Shown here: in pieces, positions 25,988-33,467 of the stretch
Numbering within the stretch: position 1 is the first letter of the stretch
How the letters are laid out: each line of letters starts with the position of its first letter
Origin: an uncultured Clostridia bacterium
GTDB taxonomy: Bacteria > Bacillota > Clostridia > Monoglobales > Monoglobaceae
Reading direction: 5' to 3'
Length of the DNA stretch: 64,000 bases
Assembly: GCA_934463175.1 (NCBI GenBank)
Contig: CAKSIW010000003.1
Location: forward strand, 14,816 to 78,815
The notes under the pieces: generated by a model
What the model was told of the DNA's origin: nothing
Databases searched by the model: none
The model's input: the letters and a program-made list of their open reading frames with translations, nothing else
Program-made: the position numbers and the translations under genes

Positions 25988-27139
25988 ATGAGCAAGGAAT
26001 TTCTGACTCCGAAAAAAATAATAACGGGAATCGGTGCAATCGAAGATTCAATAAAATACCTTGTTGCAATGGGCAAAAAACCGCTCATTGTAACGGGGCG
26101 GATCGTATCGGAGCTTGACGCTTTCAAAATGCTTTTATCAAAGATTTCCGAAAACGGACTTGAATGTGTTGTATTTAAGGATATTACGGGAGAACCTACA
26201 GATGTTATGATTGAAGAGGGTTTAAAGGTATACCGTGAAAACAACTGTGACTTTCTTATCGGAATGGGCGGCGGCAGTCCTTTGGACGCAATAAAAGCAA
26301 TTGCCGTACTGAATGTATGCGGCGGAAAACTCAGCGATTATATGGGAAAAGAAATCAGCGGCGAATTTCCGCCTATGGCGGCAATCCCGACAACAGCCGG
26401 AACAGGTTCTGAGGCAACAAAATTTACCGTCATAACAGATGCCGAAACAGATGTAAAAATGCTTTTAAAAGGCGCGGCGCTATTGCCCGATTTGGCAATC
26501 GTTGATTATACAAACACATTGAGCTCGCCTAAAAGTATAACGGCGTCAACAGGGCTTGACGCTCTCACTCACGCTGTTGAAGCATACACATCCAAGCAGG
26601 CTCAGCCGTTGACTGACGCTTTGGCATTATCTGCGGTAAAACGTATTTTTAAATATCTTCCGATTGCATACAATGACGGAGAGAATGAAACAGCAAGATA
26701 TGAGATGTCAATCGCCGCACTTGAAGCGGGAATTTGCATAAATAATTCATCTGTTACAATTGTGCATGGTATGAGCCGTCCGATTGGTGCATTGTTCCAT
26801 GTTCCGCACGGCTTGTCAAACGCAATGCTTTTGTGCAAGTGTATGGATTTCGCAAAAGACGGTGCGACGGAAAGGTTTGCGGAACTTTCAAGAGCCGTCG
26901 GAACGGCAGCGGCAGCAGACAGCGATGAAACGGCGGCAGATAAGTTTATTGACGGACTTTTTGAAATATGCAAAAAGTGTGAAGTTCCGACAATAGCGGA
27001 ATATGGGATTGACACTCAAAAATTCACCTCCGCAATTCCCAAAATGACATCTGACGCACTCGCAAGCGGAAGTCCTGCGAATACTCGTAAAAATGTCAGT
27101 GAAGATAACATTTCTGCAATATATAAAGCGTTGATTTAG
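25988..27139 (+). CDS. Iron-type alcohol dehydrogenase, probable malonic semialdehyde reductase
   Basis: This 383-residue group III alcohol dehydrogenase has the NAD(P)-binding GMGGGSPLDAIKAIAV, the PTTAGTGSEATKF motif and the metal ligands in GLDALTHAVEAY and HGMSRPIGALFHVPHG. As the last gene of the operon it would reduce malonic semialdehyde from the aminotransferase to 3-hydroxypropionate. That step is known from the extended reductive pyrimidine pathway; here the substrate is inferred from context. AAGGAG precedes the ATG, 13 bases after the carbamoylase gene. Confidence 0.88.
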   Translation: MSKEFLTPKKIITGIGAIEDSIKYLVAMGKKPLIVTGRIVSELDAFKMLLSKISENGLECVVFKDITGEPTDVMIEEGLKVYRENNCDFLIGMGGGSPLDAIKAIAVLNVCGGKLSDYMGKEISGEFPPMAAIPTTAGTGSEATKFTVITDAETDVKMLLKGAALLPDLAIVDYTNTLSSPKSITASTGLDALTHAVEAYTSKQAQPLTDALALSAVKRIFKYLPIAYNDGENETARYEMSIAALEAGICINNSSVTIVHGMSRPIGALFHVPHGLSNAMLLCKCMDFAKDGATERFAELSRAVGTAAAADSDETAADKFIDGLFEICKKCEVPTIAEYGIDTQKFTSAIPKMTSDALASGSPANTRKNVSEDNISAIYKALI

Positions 27140-27149
27140 TGTTTTATCA

Positions 27150-27187
27150 AAAGGCTTCGGGTTTTAAACTTAAAGTCTTTTTTTGCT
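27150..27187 (+). terminator. Weak intrinsic terminator at the end of the pyrimidine operon
   Basis: An 8-bp stem with one G-U pair (27150-27157 with 27173-27180) is followed by a run of T residues to 27186. Confidence 0.5.
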
Positions 27188-27268
27188 TGTGATTCCTGAT
27201 ATTCACAATGAAAAGTTATATATTTTTATAATGTGGTAAAATATATAATTGAAAGGTGCGTGAATACA

Positions 27269-28114
27269 GTGAATGAGAAAATAATTACAAATGAACTTAT
27301 TAATAACTTCAAAATTTATCTTTATGAGGAAGAACGAAGCGATAATACAATAGAAAAATATATGCGTGATATTCAATTCTTCTGTAAATGGTTACAAGGC
27401 AGGAGTATTGATAAATCGGTTGTTATCGAATACAAGAAAGAGATATGTAGAAGCTATGCGACAAAAAGCGTCAATTCAATGTTATCTTCCATAAATGCGT
27501 TTTTCACATTTATGGGGTGGTACGATTTGAAAGTGAAAACATTGAAGATTCAAAGGCGCATATTTGCAGATAATTCAAAGGAATTATCAAAAGCGGAATA
27601 TGAAAGGCTGTTGCTTGCAGCAAAGGACAAGAAGAATGAGCGATTATATTATTTAATGCAGACAATAGCAAGTACAGGCTTGAGGGTATCTGAAATAAAA
27701 TATATAACTTGTGAAGCTGTTAGGCAAGGGCAGGCGGTTATAAACTGCAAAGGAAAGATAAGACAAATATTTTTACCGAAAAAGTTATGCAAAATGTTAA
27801 AAGGATATATTAAATCTCGAAATATAAAAAGTGGCTCGGTGTTTATTACGAGGAGTGGAAAACCTCTTGACCGCTGTGCAATATGGAAAATGCTAAAAGA
27901 TTTATGCGAATCCGCCGGAGTCAGCAAAGAAAAGGTGTTTCCTCATAATTTCAGGCACTTGTTTGCACGGACATTCTATTCTTTGCAGAAAGACATTGTG
28001 AGACTCGCCGATATACTGGGGCATTCATCTGTCGAGACGACACGGATTTATACGATGGAAAGCGGAACGGAGCATATAAAGCAGCTGCAAAAGCTCGGTT
28101 TGCTGCGGTGTTGA
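27269..28114 (+). CDS. XerC/D-like tyrosine recombinase, probable DNA invertase
   Basis: This is a recombinase of about 281 residues with an N-terminal SAM-like core-binding domain (NNFKIYLYEEERSDNTIEKY) and a catalytic domain. All expected active-site residues are present: Arg in STGLRVSEI, Lys in NCKGKIRQIFLP, His-x-x-Arg in HNFRHLFA, His in ILGHSSVETT and the nucleophile Tyr in RIYTM. GTG at 27269 is the preferred start (GAAAGGTG upstream); GTG at 27260 is an alternative. It ends 122 bases before the first of three 18-bp inverted sites around a promoter, so it is the likely enzyme for that switch rather than a chromosome-dimer resolvase. C. difficile has comparable recombinase/switch pairs. 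Confidence 0.88.
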   Translation: MNEKIITNELINNFKIYLYEEERSDNTIEKYMRDIQFFCKWLQGRSIDKSVVIEYKKEICRSYATKSVNSMLSSINAFFTFMGWYDLKVKTLKIQRRIFADNSKELSKAEYERLLLAAKDKKNERLYYLMQTIASTGLRVSEIKYITCEAVRQGQAVINCKGKIRQIFLPKKLCKMLKGYIKSRNIKSGSVFITRSGKPLDRCAIWKMLKDLCESAGVSKEKVFPHNFRHLFARTFYSLQKDIVRLADILGHSSVETTRIYTMESGTEHIKQLQKLGLLRC

Positions 28115-28236
28115 AAATTCTTTGAAAAAATCTTACCGCCCCCATCGGCAAACACCATATGAAAACGGCAGCAGTCACAAACAGCAGATTCAAAATCCCG
28201 AACTTCCGCGACTACGGCGCAATGATAAAAAAATAA

Positions 28237-28258
28237 CCACATAATCTGTATTATGTAG
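28237..28258 (+). repeat. Recombination site 1 (inverted relative to sites 2 and 3)
   Basis: The core ACATAATCTGTATTATGT (28239-28256) has 7-bp palindromic arms around the asymmetric centre CTGT. Its reverse complement continues identically with site 3 for 23 bases. On the minus strand the hairpin is followed by GGTTATTTTTTTAT, so it can also act as a terminator for leftward transcripts. Confidence 0.85.
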
Positions 28259-28291
28259 CAGAAAAAATACATATTCGATAGCTATAAAAAA

Positions 28292-28320
28292 ATAATAACA
28301 CTAAAAATCCGCCGTGTCAA
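28292..28320 (-). promoter_or_regulatory. Strong promoter inside the invertible segment, currently pointing left
   Basis: On the minus strand TTGACA (28320-28315) is followed after 17 bases by TATTAT (28297-28292), with TG one base upstream of the -10 box. In the sequenced orientation it faces away from the surface-protein gene at 28602 and towards the 3' end of the recombinase gene. It is the only strong promoter seen between the two genes. Confidence 0.8.
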
Positions 28321-28402
28321 TACATTATTACAATTTTTCGGTAAAAAAGGTACAGAAATCAAAGCCGCGCAAGATTTTTTTGCCGACCGTAAAAGCTTTT
28401 CA

Positions 28403-28431
28403 CCACATAATACAGATTATGTGGTTTTTTT
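28403..28431 (+). terminator. Recombination site 2, which is also an intrinsic terminator
   Basis: The core ACATAATACAGATTATGT (28405-28422) is the reverse complement of site 1. With two flanking bases the arms are 9 bp (ccACATAAT/ATTATGTgg) and are followed by seven T residues (28425-28431). On the plus strand this is a standard rho-independent terminator that would stop transcription towards the gene at 28602. Confidence 0.85.
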
Positions 28432-28433
28432 CA

Positions 28434-28455
28434 CTACATAATACAGATTATGTGG
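28434..28455 (-). repeat. Recombination site 3
   Basis: The core ACATAATACAGATTATGT (28436-28453) has the same orientation as site 2 and the opposite one to site 1. The bases after it (GGTGATGAC) contain no T tract, so this copy is not a terminator. Sites 2 and 3 are direct repeats 31 bases apart. Confidence 0.85.
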
Positions 28456-28601
28456 TGATGACACTGTTCGATATGAAAAAACAGGCTTGGTGCGCCTTGA
28501 TACAGCGTGCTTTGCCATACTCGGACAAATCAAAAGGAGGGAGCAGAACAATTTTCGGCAGTGAAACGGTATCAAAAAATCAGAAAGAAGAGGTATTTTA
28601 A

Positions 28602-31163
28602 ATGAAAGCAAAAAAACTCTTATCAGGTGTTCTTGCGTTTATTATGCTTGCAGGGACTTGCAGCATTCCGGCTTTTGCCGATGACGAACCCGAGAACAGC
28701 ACCACGTCAAATGTCTATGCGGCAACTCTGCATGACAACAGAAGCGAAAACGCAATTGCGGACGAGGATTTATGCTCTGACTACAGCGTCAGTGTGACAG
28801 AGCCTGTCGGGGAGGACACCGTCACAGAAGTTAAAATCTCAGCAAAAAATCTGAAACAGCACACAAACGGAAACGGCACAGAGGGTTACTGGGTAGGCTT
28901 TGCGCTCACAGCTCCCGAGGGTGCGGCAAAGATGAAATATGCCTTTTCCGCAGACGAAAACCTCACAATCGGCGAGGACGTTTGTGACCTTGAAGCAAAC
29001 GTTCACGGCGAGGAAAGCGGAATTGCATTCTATGCCGACGCGGCGGCGGCTGCCCCCAAAACCTTTGCTCTTGTTCAGTGGTATGCTGAAGACGGTCACG
29101 AACTCACAAGTGTTTTGAAATATTCAATGGATCTGAGCGGTGTTTCTCTTGCAAAGGCGGACAACATTTTCACAGCTCCCCTTCAGGACAGTGATGCTCC
29201 CGACACCGTGCTTTATGACGCAGATTCATACTCCGTTGACTTCACAGCTCCCGAAAACGGTGTGACACGCGTTGCGGTTTCCGCAAAGAACCTCAAGCAG
29301 CACACAAATGGGAACGGCACGGAGGGTTACTGGGTCGGCTTCGCGCTCACAGCTCCCGAGGGCGCGGCAAAGATGAAATATGCATTTTCCGCTGACGAAA
29401 ACCTCACAATCGGCGAGGACGTTTGCGACCTTGAAGCAAATGTTCACGGTGAGGAAAGCGGAATTGCGTTCTACGCCGACGCGGCAGCTGCTGCACCCAA
29501 AACCTTTGCTCTTGTTCAGTGGTATGCTGAAGACGGTCACGAACTCACAAGTGTTTTGAAATATTCAATGGATCTGAGCGGTGTTTCTCTTGCAAAGGCG
29601 GACAACATTTTCACAGCTCCCCTTCAGGACAGTGATGCTCCCGACACCGTGCTTTATGACGCAGATTCATACTCCGTTGACTTCACAGCTCCCGAAAACG
29701 GTGTGACACGCGTTGCGGTTTCCGCAAAGAACCTCAAGCAGCACACAAATGGGAACGGCACGGAGGGTTACTGGGTCGGCTTCGCGCTCACAGCTCCCGA
29801 GGGCGCGGCAAAGATGAAATATGCATTTTCCGCTGACGAAAACCTCACAATCGGCGAGGACGTTTGCGACCTTGAAGCAAATGTTCACGGTGAGGAAAGC
29901 GGAATTGCGTTCTACGCCGACGCATCTTTGGCTGACGCCAAGACATTTGCACTCGTTCAGTGGCTTGACGGAAACGGCGACGCACTCACAAGCGTTCTGA
30001 AATATTCAATGGATCTGAGCGGTGTTTCGCTTGACGGTCTCCCGTATATCGGTGCTGACAGCGTGAAGAAAGCAAATATCGTTGATCAGACAAACACAGC
30101 CGCAGCTCCCTTCACCTCAAACTCTGTCACGGCAGCGGTCGGCGAGGACAGCAGCGTGACGGTTGCGGTCAAAACAACGGGCTTGAAATCGCACACAAAC
30201 GGAGAAGGCACAAAAGGCTATTGGACAGGCTTTGCAGTCACTGCTCCCGAGGGTGCTGCAAAGATGAAATATGCATTTTCCGCTGACGGCAAAGCGGCTT
30301 TAAGCGCACCGATTGATTTGGAGGAAAGCGTTTTTGAAGCTTCAAACGGTATTGCATTTTTTGTTAATATGAACGCGAGTGCGACAAGGACATATTACGC
30401 ATCGGTTCAGTGGTTTGATGAAAACGGACTTGCAATGTCTAACATAACAAAATTCATTGTTGATATGTCAGGCGTTCGGAGATATTCAACAAGCGGCGGT
30501 CACGGCGGCGGTTCGTCAAGCTCCAAGAATAATGCGTCGGACAGCAAAAAGGACGAGGACGTGAAAAAGCCCGAGGACGAAAAGAAGGACGAACAGACAC
30601 CTGCAAGCGACGGCTGGGCAAACCCGTTCGGCGATGTGAAGAAGGACAGCTGGTTCTATGAGGTTGTCAAAAAGGCATACACAAGCGGTCTGATGAAGGG
30701 CATGAGCGAGGACGGCTTTGCTCCCAATGCTGCTCTGACAAGAGGTATGTTTGTGACCGTACTCTACAGAATGGCAGGTGAGCCGGAGACTGCGGCACAG
30801 AACTTTTCAGATGTTGCCGCGGGGCAGTACTATGAAAAGGCAATTGCATGGGCAAGCGCAAACGGAATTGTGAACGGAATTTCCGACACGGAGTTTGCTC
30901 CCGAAAGCAATGTCACACGCGAGCAGATGGCAGCAATGATATACAGATATGCAAAATTCAAAAATGCCGACCTCACCGCACAGGGAAGCCTTGACTATTC
31001 AGACGCGGCTTCGGTTTCGGAATATGCAAAAGACGCGGTTTTGTGGGACCGCACGGCAGGCATTATGATGGGAAACGCCGACGGCAGCTTTGCCGCAAAT
31101 GCAAACGCAACACGCGCTGAGGCGGCGGCTGTGTTTGTCCGCGCACTGGAAAAGTTAAAATAA
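28602..31163 (+). CDS. Phase-variable SLH surface protein with tandem repeat domains
   Basis: This is an 853-residue exported protein with a signal peptide (LLSGVLAFIMLAGTCSIPAFA). Four repeat domains follow, of about 147 residues each (hallmarks QHTNGNGTEGYWVGFALTAP and MKYAFSADENLTIGEDVCDL). Repeats 2 and 3 are almost identical and repeat 4 (residues about 505-625) is divergent. A basic/acidic linker (KKDEDVKKPEDEKKDEQ) leads to three C-terminal SLH domains (about 670-853; NPFGDVKKDSWFYEVV, NFSDVAAGQYYEKAIAW, YSDAASVSEYAKDAV) that bind cell-wall polymer. The repeat domain is not recognised; it looks like a beta-sandwich. The upstream promoter cassette is in the OFF orientation. AGAGGT precedes the ATG. 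Confidence 0.88.
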   Translation: MKAKKLLSGVLAFIMLAGTCSIPAFADDEPENSTTSNVYAATLHDNRSENAIADEDLCSDYSVSVTEPVGEDTVTEVKISAKNLKQHTNGNGTEGYWVGFALTAPEGAAKMKYAFSADENLTIGEDVCDLEANVHGEESGIAFYADAAAAAPKTFALVQWYAEDGHELTSVLKYSMDLSGVSLAKADNIFTAPLQDSDAPDTVLYDADSYSVDFTAPENGVTRVAVSAKNLKQHTNGNGTEGYWVGFALTAPEGAAKMKYAFSADENLTIGEDVCDLEANVHGEESGIAFYADAAAAAPKTFALVQWYAEDGHELTSVLKYSMDLSGVSLAKADNIFTAPLQDSDAPDTVLYDADSYSVDFTAPENGVTRVAVSAKNLKQHTNGNGTEGYWVGFALTAPEGAAKMKYAFSADENLTIGEDVCDLEANVHGEESGIAFYADASLADAKTFALVQWLDGNGDALTSVLKYSMDLSGVSLDGLPYIGADSVKKANIVDQTNTAAAPFTSNSVTAAVGEDSSVTVAVKTTGLKSHTNGEGTKGYWTGFAVTAPEGAAKMKYAFSADGKAALSAPIDLEESVFEASNGIAFFVNMNASATRTYYASVQWFDENGLAMSNITKFIVDMSGVRRYSTSGGHGGGSSSSKNNASDSKKDEDVKKPEDEKKDEQTPASDGWANPFGDVKKDSWFYEVVKKAYTSGLMKGMSEDGFAPNAALTRGMFVTVLYRMAGEPETAAQNFSDVAAGQYYEKAIAWASANGIVNGISDTEFAPESNVTREQMAAMIYRYAKFKNADLTAQGSLDYSDAASVSEYAKDAVLWDRTAGIMMGNADGSFAANANATRAEAAAVFVRALEKLK
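29055..29936 (+). repeat. 441-bp near-identical tandem repeat inside the surface-protein gene
   Basis: The block starting at 29055 recurs at 29496 with a period of 441 bases (147 codons). About 425 bases appear identical before the copies diverge near 29921. The period is a multiple of three, so gain or loss of a unit keeps the frame. A more diverged unit precedes it, from about 28850. Confidence 0.85.
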
Positions 31164-31251
31164 AAAGCTGCCGCACAGGCTGCGGCGGACTGAAATTGCG
31201 GCACAGGGGCTGCGGCAGTTTATGCAGCAAGACGAAATAATAATACTGTGG

Positions 31252-31286
31252 CACAGGGGCTGCGGCGAAATGCCGCAGCCCCTGTC
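31252..31286. terminator. GC-rich hairpin between convergent genes
   Basis: A perfect 14-bp stem (31253-31266 with 31272-31285) has a 5-base loop and lies between the convergent SLH and SSB-like genes. Related GC-rich motifs (gcacaggggctgcggc) recur at about 31175-31216. No clear T tract follows on either strand, so termination is only likely. Confidence 0.5.
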
Positions 31287-31289
31287 CGT

Positions 31290-31931
31290 TCACTCTTCCC
31301 CGTGTTTCACAACCTCCAGCTTTGACACCGAAACCTCAAACGCGGTTTTATTTTCCACCTCGGTCTCGCTGATTTTTTTCTGATATTCACGGCTCTGGAT
31401 TCTGCCCTTTATGATGACGTTATCCCCGACCGAAAGCGTCTCGGCATATTTTGCGTTGCGTCCCCATGCAATGCACGGGATATAGTCCGACTTGTTATAT
31501 GAGCGGTTGACCGCAATCAGAATATCCGCAATTTCTCTCCCGAACGGCGTTGTTCTGTAGACGGGGTGCTTGCATATGTAGCCGTTCAGATAAATGCTGT
31601 TGGCACTTTCGCCGTCCGTTTCCGCATTGAGAAGCTCTATATCCCTGACGAAAACCGTCAGAATCAGCCTGTTTCCCACATTTGTAAAATTATTGTAGGA
31701 TCTGAACTGACCTTTTATCATGACCTTCATTCCGACCTCAATGCTGCGTGCCGCCAAAAACTTTTCCGATATTGTGACCCTGATTGTGTCGGTGGCTTCG
31801 CTGAGCCGCGGAACATCAAGCATAAACGTATAGAACAGCTCCTCATATACCTCATGAGAAAACTGCGGCTCGCTCACAACCGTTCCCGCAACGATTGCTT
31901 TGTTGTTTTCTGTGCAATTTTCGGTGTTCAA
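31290..31931 (-). CDS. SSB-like protein with two OB folds
   Basis: This 213-residue protein contains two successive OB-fold halves of single-stranded-DNA-binding type. The first is around VAGTVVSEPQFSHEVYEELF and VGMKVMIKGQFRSYNN. The second is around IYLNGYICKHPVYRTTPFGREIADILIAVNR, YIPCIAWGRNAKYAETL and VGDNVIIKGRIQSREYQK. The second half is closest to classical SSB. Standard SSB has one OB fold and an acidic tip, which is absent here, so this is probably an accessory rather than the housekeeping SSB. The start codon is TTG (31931), preceded by AAGGAGTG at a good distance. Confidence 0.8.
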   Translation of the reverse strand: MNTENCTENNKAIVAGTVVSEPQFSHEVYEELFYTFMLDVPRLSEATDTIRVTISEKFLAARSIEVGMKVMIKGQFRSYNNFTNVGNRLILTVFVRDIELLNAETDGESANSIYLNGYICKHPVYRTTPFGREIADILIAVNRSYNKSDYIPCIAWGRNAKYAETLSVGDNVIIKGRIQSREYQKKISETEVENKTAFEVSVSKLEVVKHGEE

Positions 31932-32025
31932 TATAATTCACTCCTTAAAAATTCCGGCGCTTCATGGCGTGTATATTTCATTTATATTCACCGCCGCACA
32001 ATTTAGAACCTGCCGCACCCGACAA

Positions 32026-32093
32026 AGGCACACGGAAGTTGAACCCGATATGCCCTGTAATTAAAAAATATTGTGTTCGGCTCCCGTGTGCCT
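32026..32093. repeat. REP-like hairpin repeat, full copy
   Basis: The arms aggcacacggaagttgaac (32026-32044) and its near-complement gttcggctcccgtgtgcct (32075-32093) form a 19-bp imperfect stem around an AT-rich loop. The left arm plus cccgatatgccctgta recurs at about 40298-40332 and a truncated left arm at 9174. The rest of the 31932-32266 gap shows no gene. Confidence 0.6.
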
Positions 32094-32266
32094 ATATTAT
32101 CTTTCCCTCAGACAAAGAAAAATATTCCGCATTTATGCCTTTTCGGGCAATTCCGAAACACTTTCTTCCGCCCGATTCTCCGCGCATATTCTATTTTTTC
32201 CATGCCTTGAATATATCTGTAATATGCACAGACACGGTGCAAAAAAAGTCAGGAAGGAAAACGAAC

Positions 32267-33376
32267 ATGAAAATTTTTGTCATCAGCAAAAAAACAGGGA
32301 TACTCTATATTCTGCTTGCAGTTTTGGTGCTGTCTCTGGTTTACATAGGAAAAAGCGACTCACTGCCCGTCTCGGGCACGCAGAGAGACCTGCCGATTTA
32401 CTGTGTTCAGAAGCCCGAGACCGAAAAGGTCATCTCAATCAGCTTTGACGCCGCATGGGGAAATGAAGATACGGGCAAGCTGATTGAGATTCTGGAAAAA
32501 TATAACGTGAAAACAACCTTTTTTGTTGTCGGCGGCTGGGTTGACAAATACCCCGAATCCGTGAAACAGCTCTCCGATGCAGGTCACGAAATCATGAACC
32601 ACTCCGACACCCACCCCCACATGACGCAGATTTCCGAGGATAAAATGCGCGAGGAGGTTCAGAAATGCGATGATAAGATTCAAAGCATAACCGGCACAAA
32701 GCCGATTCTGTTCCGTGCCCCGTACGGCGACTATGACAACAAGGTTGTGCAGACAATGCGCGAGACGGGACACTACACCATTCAATGGGACGTTGATTCT
32801 CTCGACTGGAAAAATCTTTTGCCGAATGAGATATGCGAGCGCGTTATAAAACGCGTCAAACCCGGCTCAATCGTGCTGTTTCACAATGCCGCGCTCCACA
32901 CGCCCGAGGCTCTGCCGACAATTCTTGAAACGCTTCAGAAAGACGGCTATAAAATCGTCCCGGTGTCCGAACTGATTATGAAGGAAAACTTCAAGGTTGA
33001 TTCAACAGGTATGCAGATTCCGTCCGCGGAAAAAACCGAAACAGCACCTCCTGCCGCAGAAAATGCGAAGAACCCCGAAACAGCTCCTTCTGACGCGGAA
33101 AATGCGAAGAAAACAGTAGCAGCTCCCTCTGCCGCGGAAAATGGGAAGAAAACCGAAACAGCTCCCTCTGCCGCGAAAAATGCGAAGGAAACAGTAGCAG
33201 CTCCTTCTGACGCGGAAAATGCGAAGAAAACCGAAGCAGCTCCCTCTGACGTGGAAAATGCGAAGAAAACAGTAACAGCTCCTTCTGACGCGGAAAATGC
33301 GGAGAAAAAGCCAGGCGGTTCGGCAGGCAGCACCTCCGGTATCGGGAAAATCCCCGAGAAAGGCGGGTGGGAATGA
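32267..33376 (+). CDS. Membrane-anchored polysaccharide deacetylase, PdaB-like, with repeat tail
   Basis: This 369-residue protein has an N-terminal membrane anchor (GILYILLAVLVLSLVYIG) and a NodB-type deacetylase domain. Visible are SFDAAWGNEDTGKL (motif 1), the metal-binding HSDTHPHM (motif 2), FRAPYGDYDNKV (motif 3) and IVLFHN (motif 5). Motif 1 has the PdaB form, without the second Asp of classical NodB. It probably deacetylates peptidoglycan or another glycan outside the membrane. The C-terminal 100 residues are about seven copies of a 13-residue unit (PSDAENAKKTVAA and variants), a flexible linker. The ATG at 32267 follows AGGAAGGAAAA. Confidence 0.88.
   Translation: MKIFVISKKTGILYILLAVLVLSLVYIGKSDSLPVSGTQRDLPIYCVQKPETEKVISISFDAAWGNEDTGKLIEILEKYNVKTTFFVVGGWVDKYPESVKQLSDAGHEIMNHSDTHPHMTQISEDKMREEVQKCDDKIQSITGTKPILFRAPYGDYDNKVVQTMRETGHYTIQWDVDSLDWKNLLPNEICERVIKRVKPGSIVLFHNAALHTPEALPTILETLQKDGYKIVPVSELIMKENFKVDSTGMQIPSAEKTETAPPAAENAKNPETAPSDAENAKKTVAAPSAAENGKKTETAPSAAKNAKETVAAPSDAENAKKTEAAPSDVENAKKTVTAPSDAENAEKKPGGSAGSTSGIGKIPEKGGWE
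33040..33312 (+). repeat. 39-bp tandem repeats encoding an Ala/Glu/Lys/Pro linker
   Basis: About seven 39-base units encode PSDAENAKKTVAA-like peptides at the end of the deacetylase. The units differ at a few positions, and the period keeps the reading frame. Confidence 0.8.
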
Positions 33377-33392
33377 CCGTTGAACAAAAACA

Positions 33393-33467
33393 GGCAGCCG
33401 AAAAATCTCGGCTGCCCCGTCATGTTTATTTTATATTCTGCCGTCCTCTCCGGGGCGGCAGTCTCTT
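33393..33467. terminator. Back-to-back terminators between convergent genes
   Basis: A 9-bp stem (ggcagccga at 33393-33401 with tcggctgcc at 33408-33416) is followed on the minus strand by TGTTTTTG and would end the Nudix transcript. A second stem (ctgccg at 33438-33443 with cggcag at 33456-33461) is followed on the plus strand by tctctttt and would end the deacetylase transcript. Confidence 0.6.

Noticed and set aside
27269..28114. Recombinase as chromosome dimer resolvase XerC/XerD
   Set aside because: Its position beside inverted 18-bp sites around a promoter, and its divergence from core Xer proteins, favour a local invertase.
28159..28236. 25-codon frame (MKTAAVTNSRFKIPNFRDYG...) between the recombinase and site 1
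   Set aside because: No ribosome binding site and no similarity noticed; too short to support as a gene.
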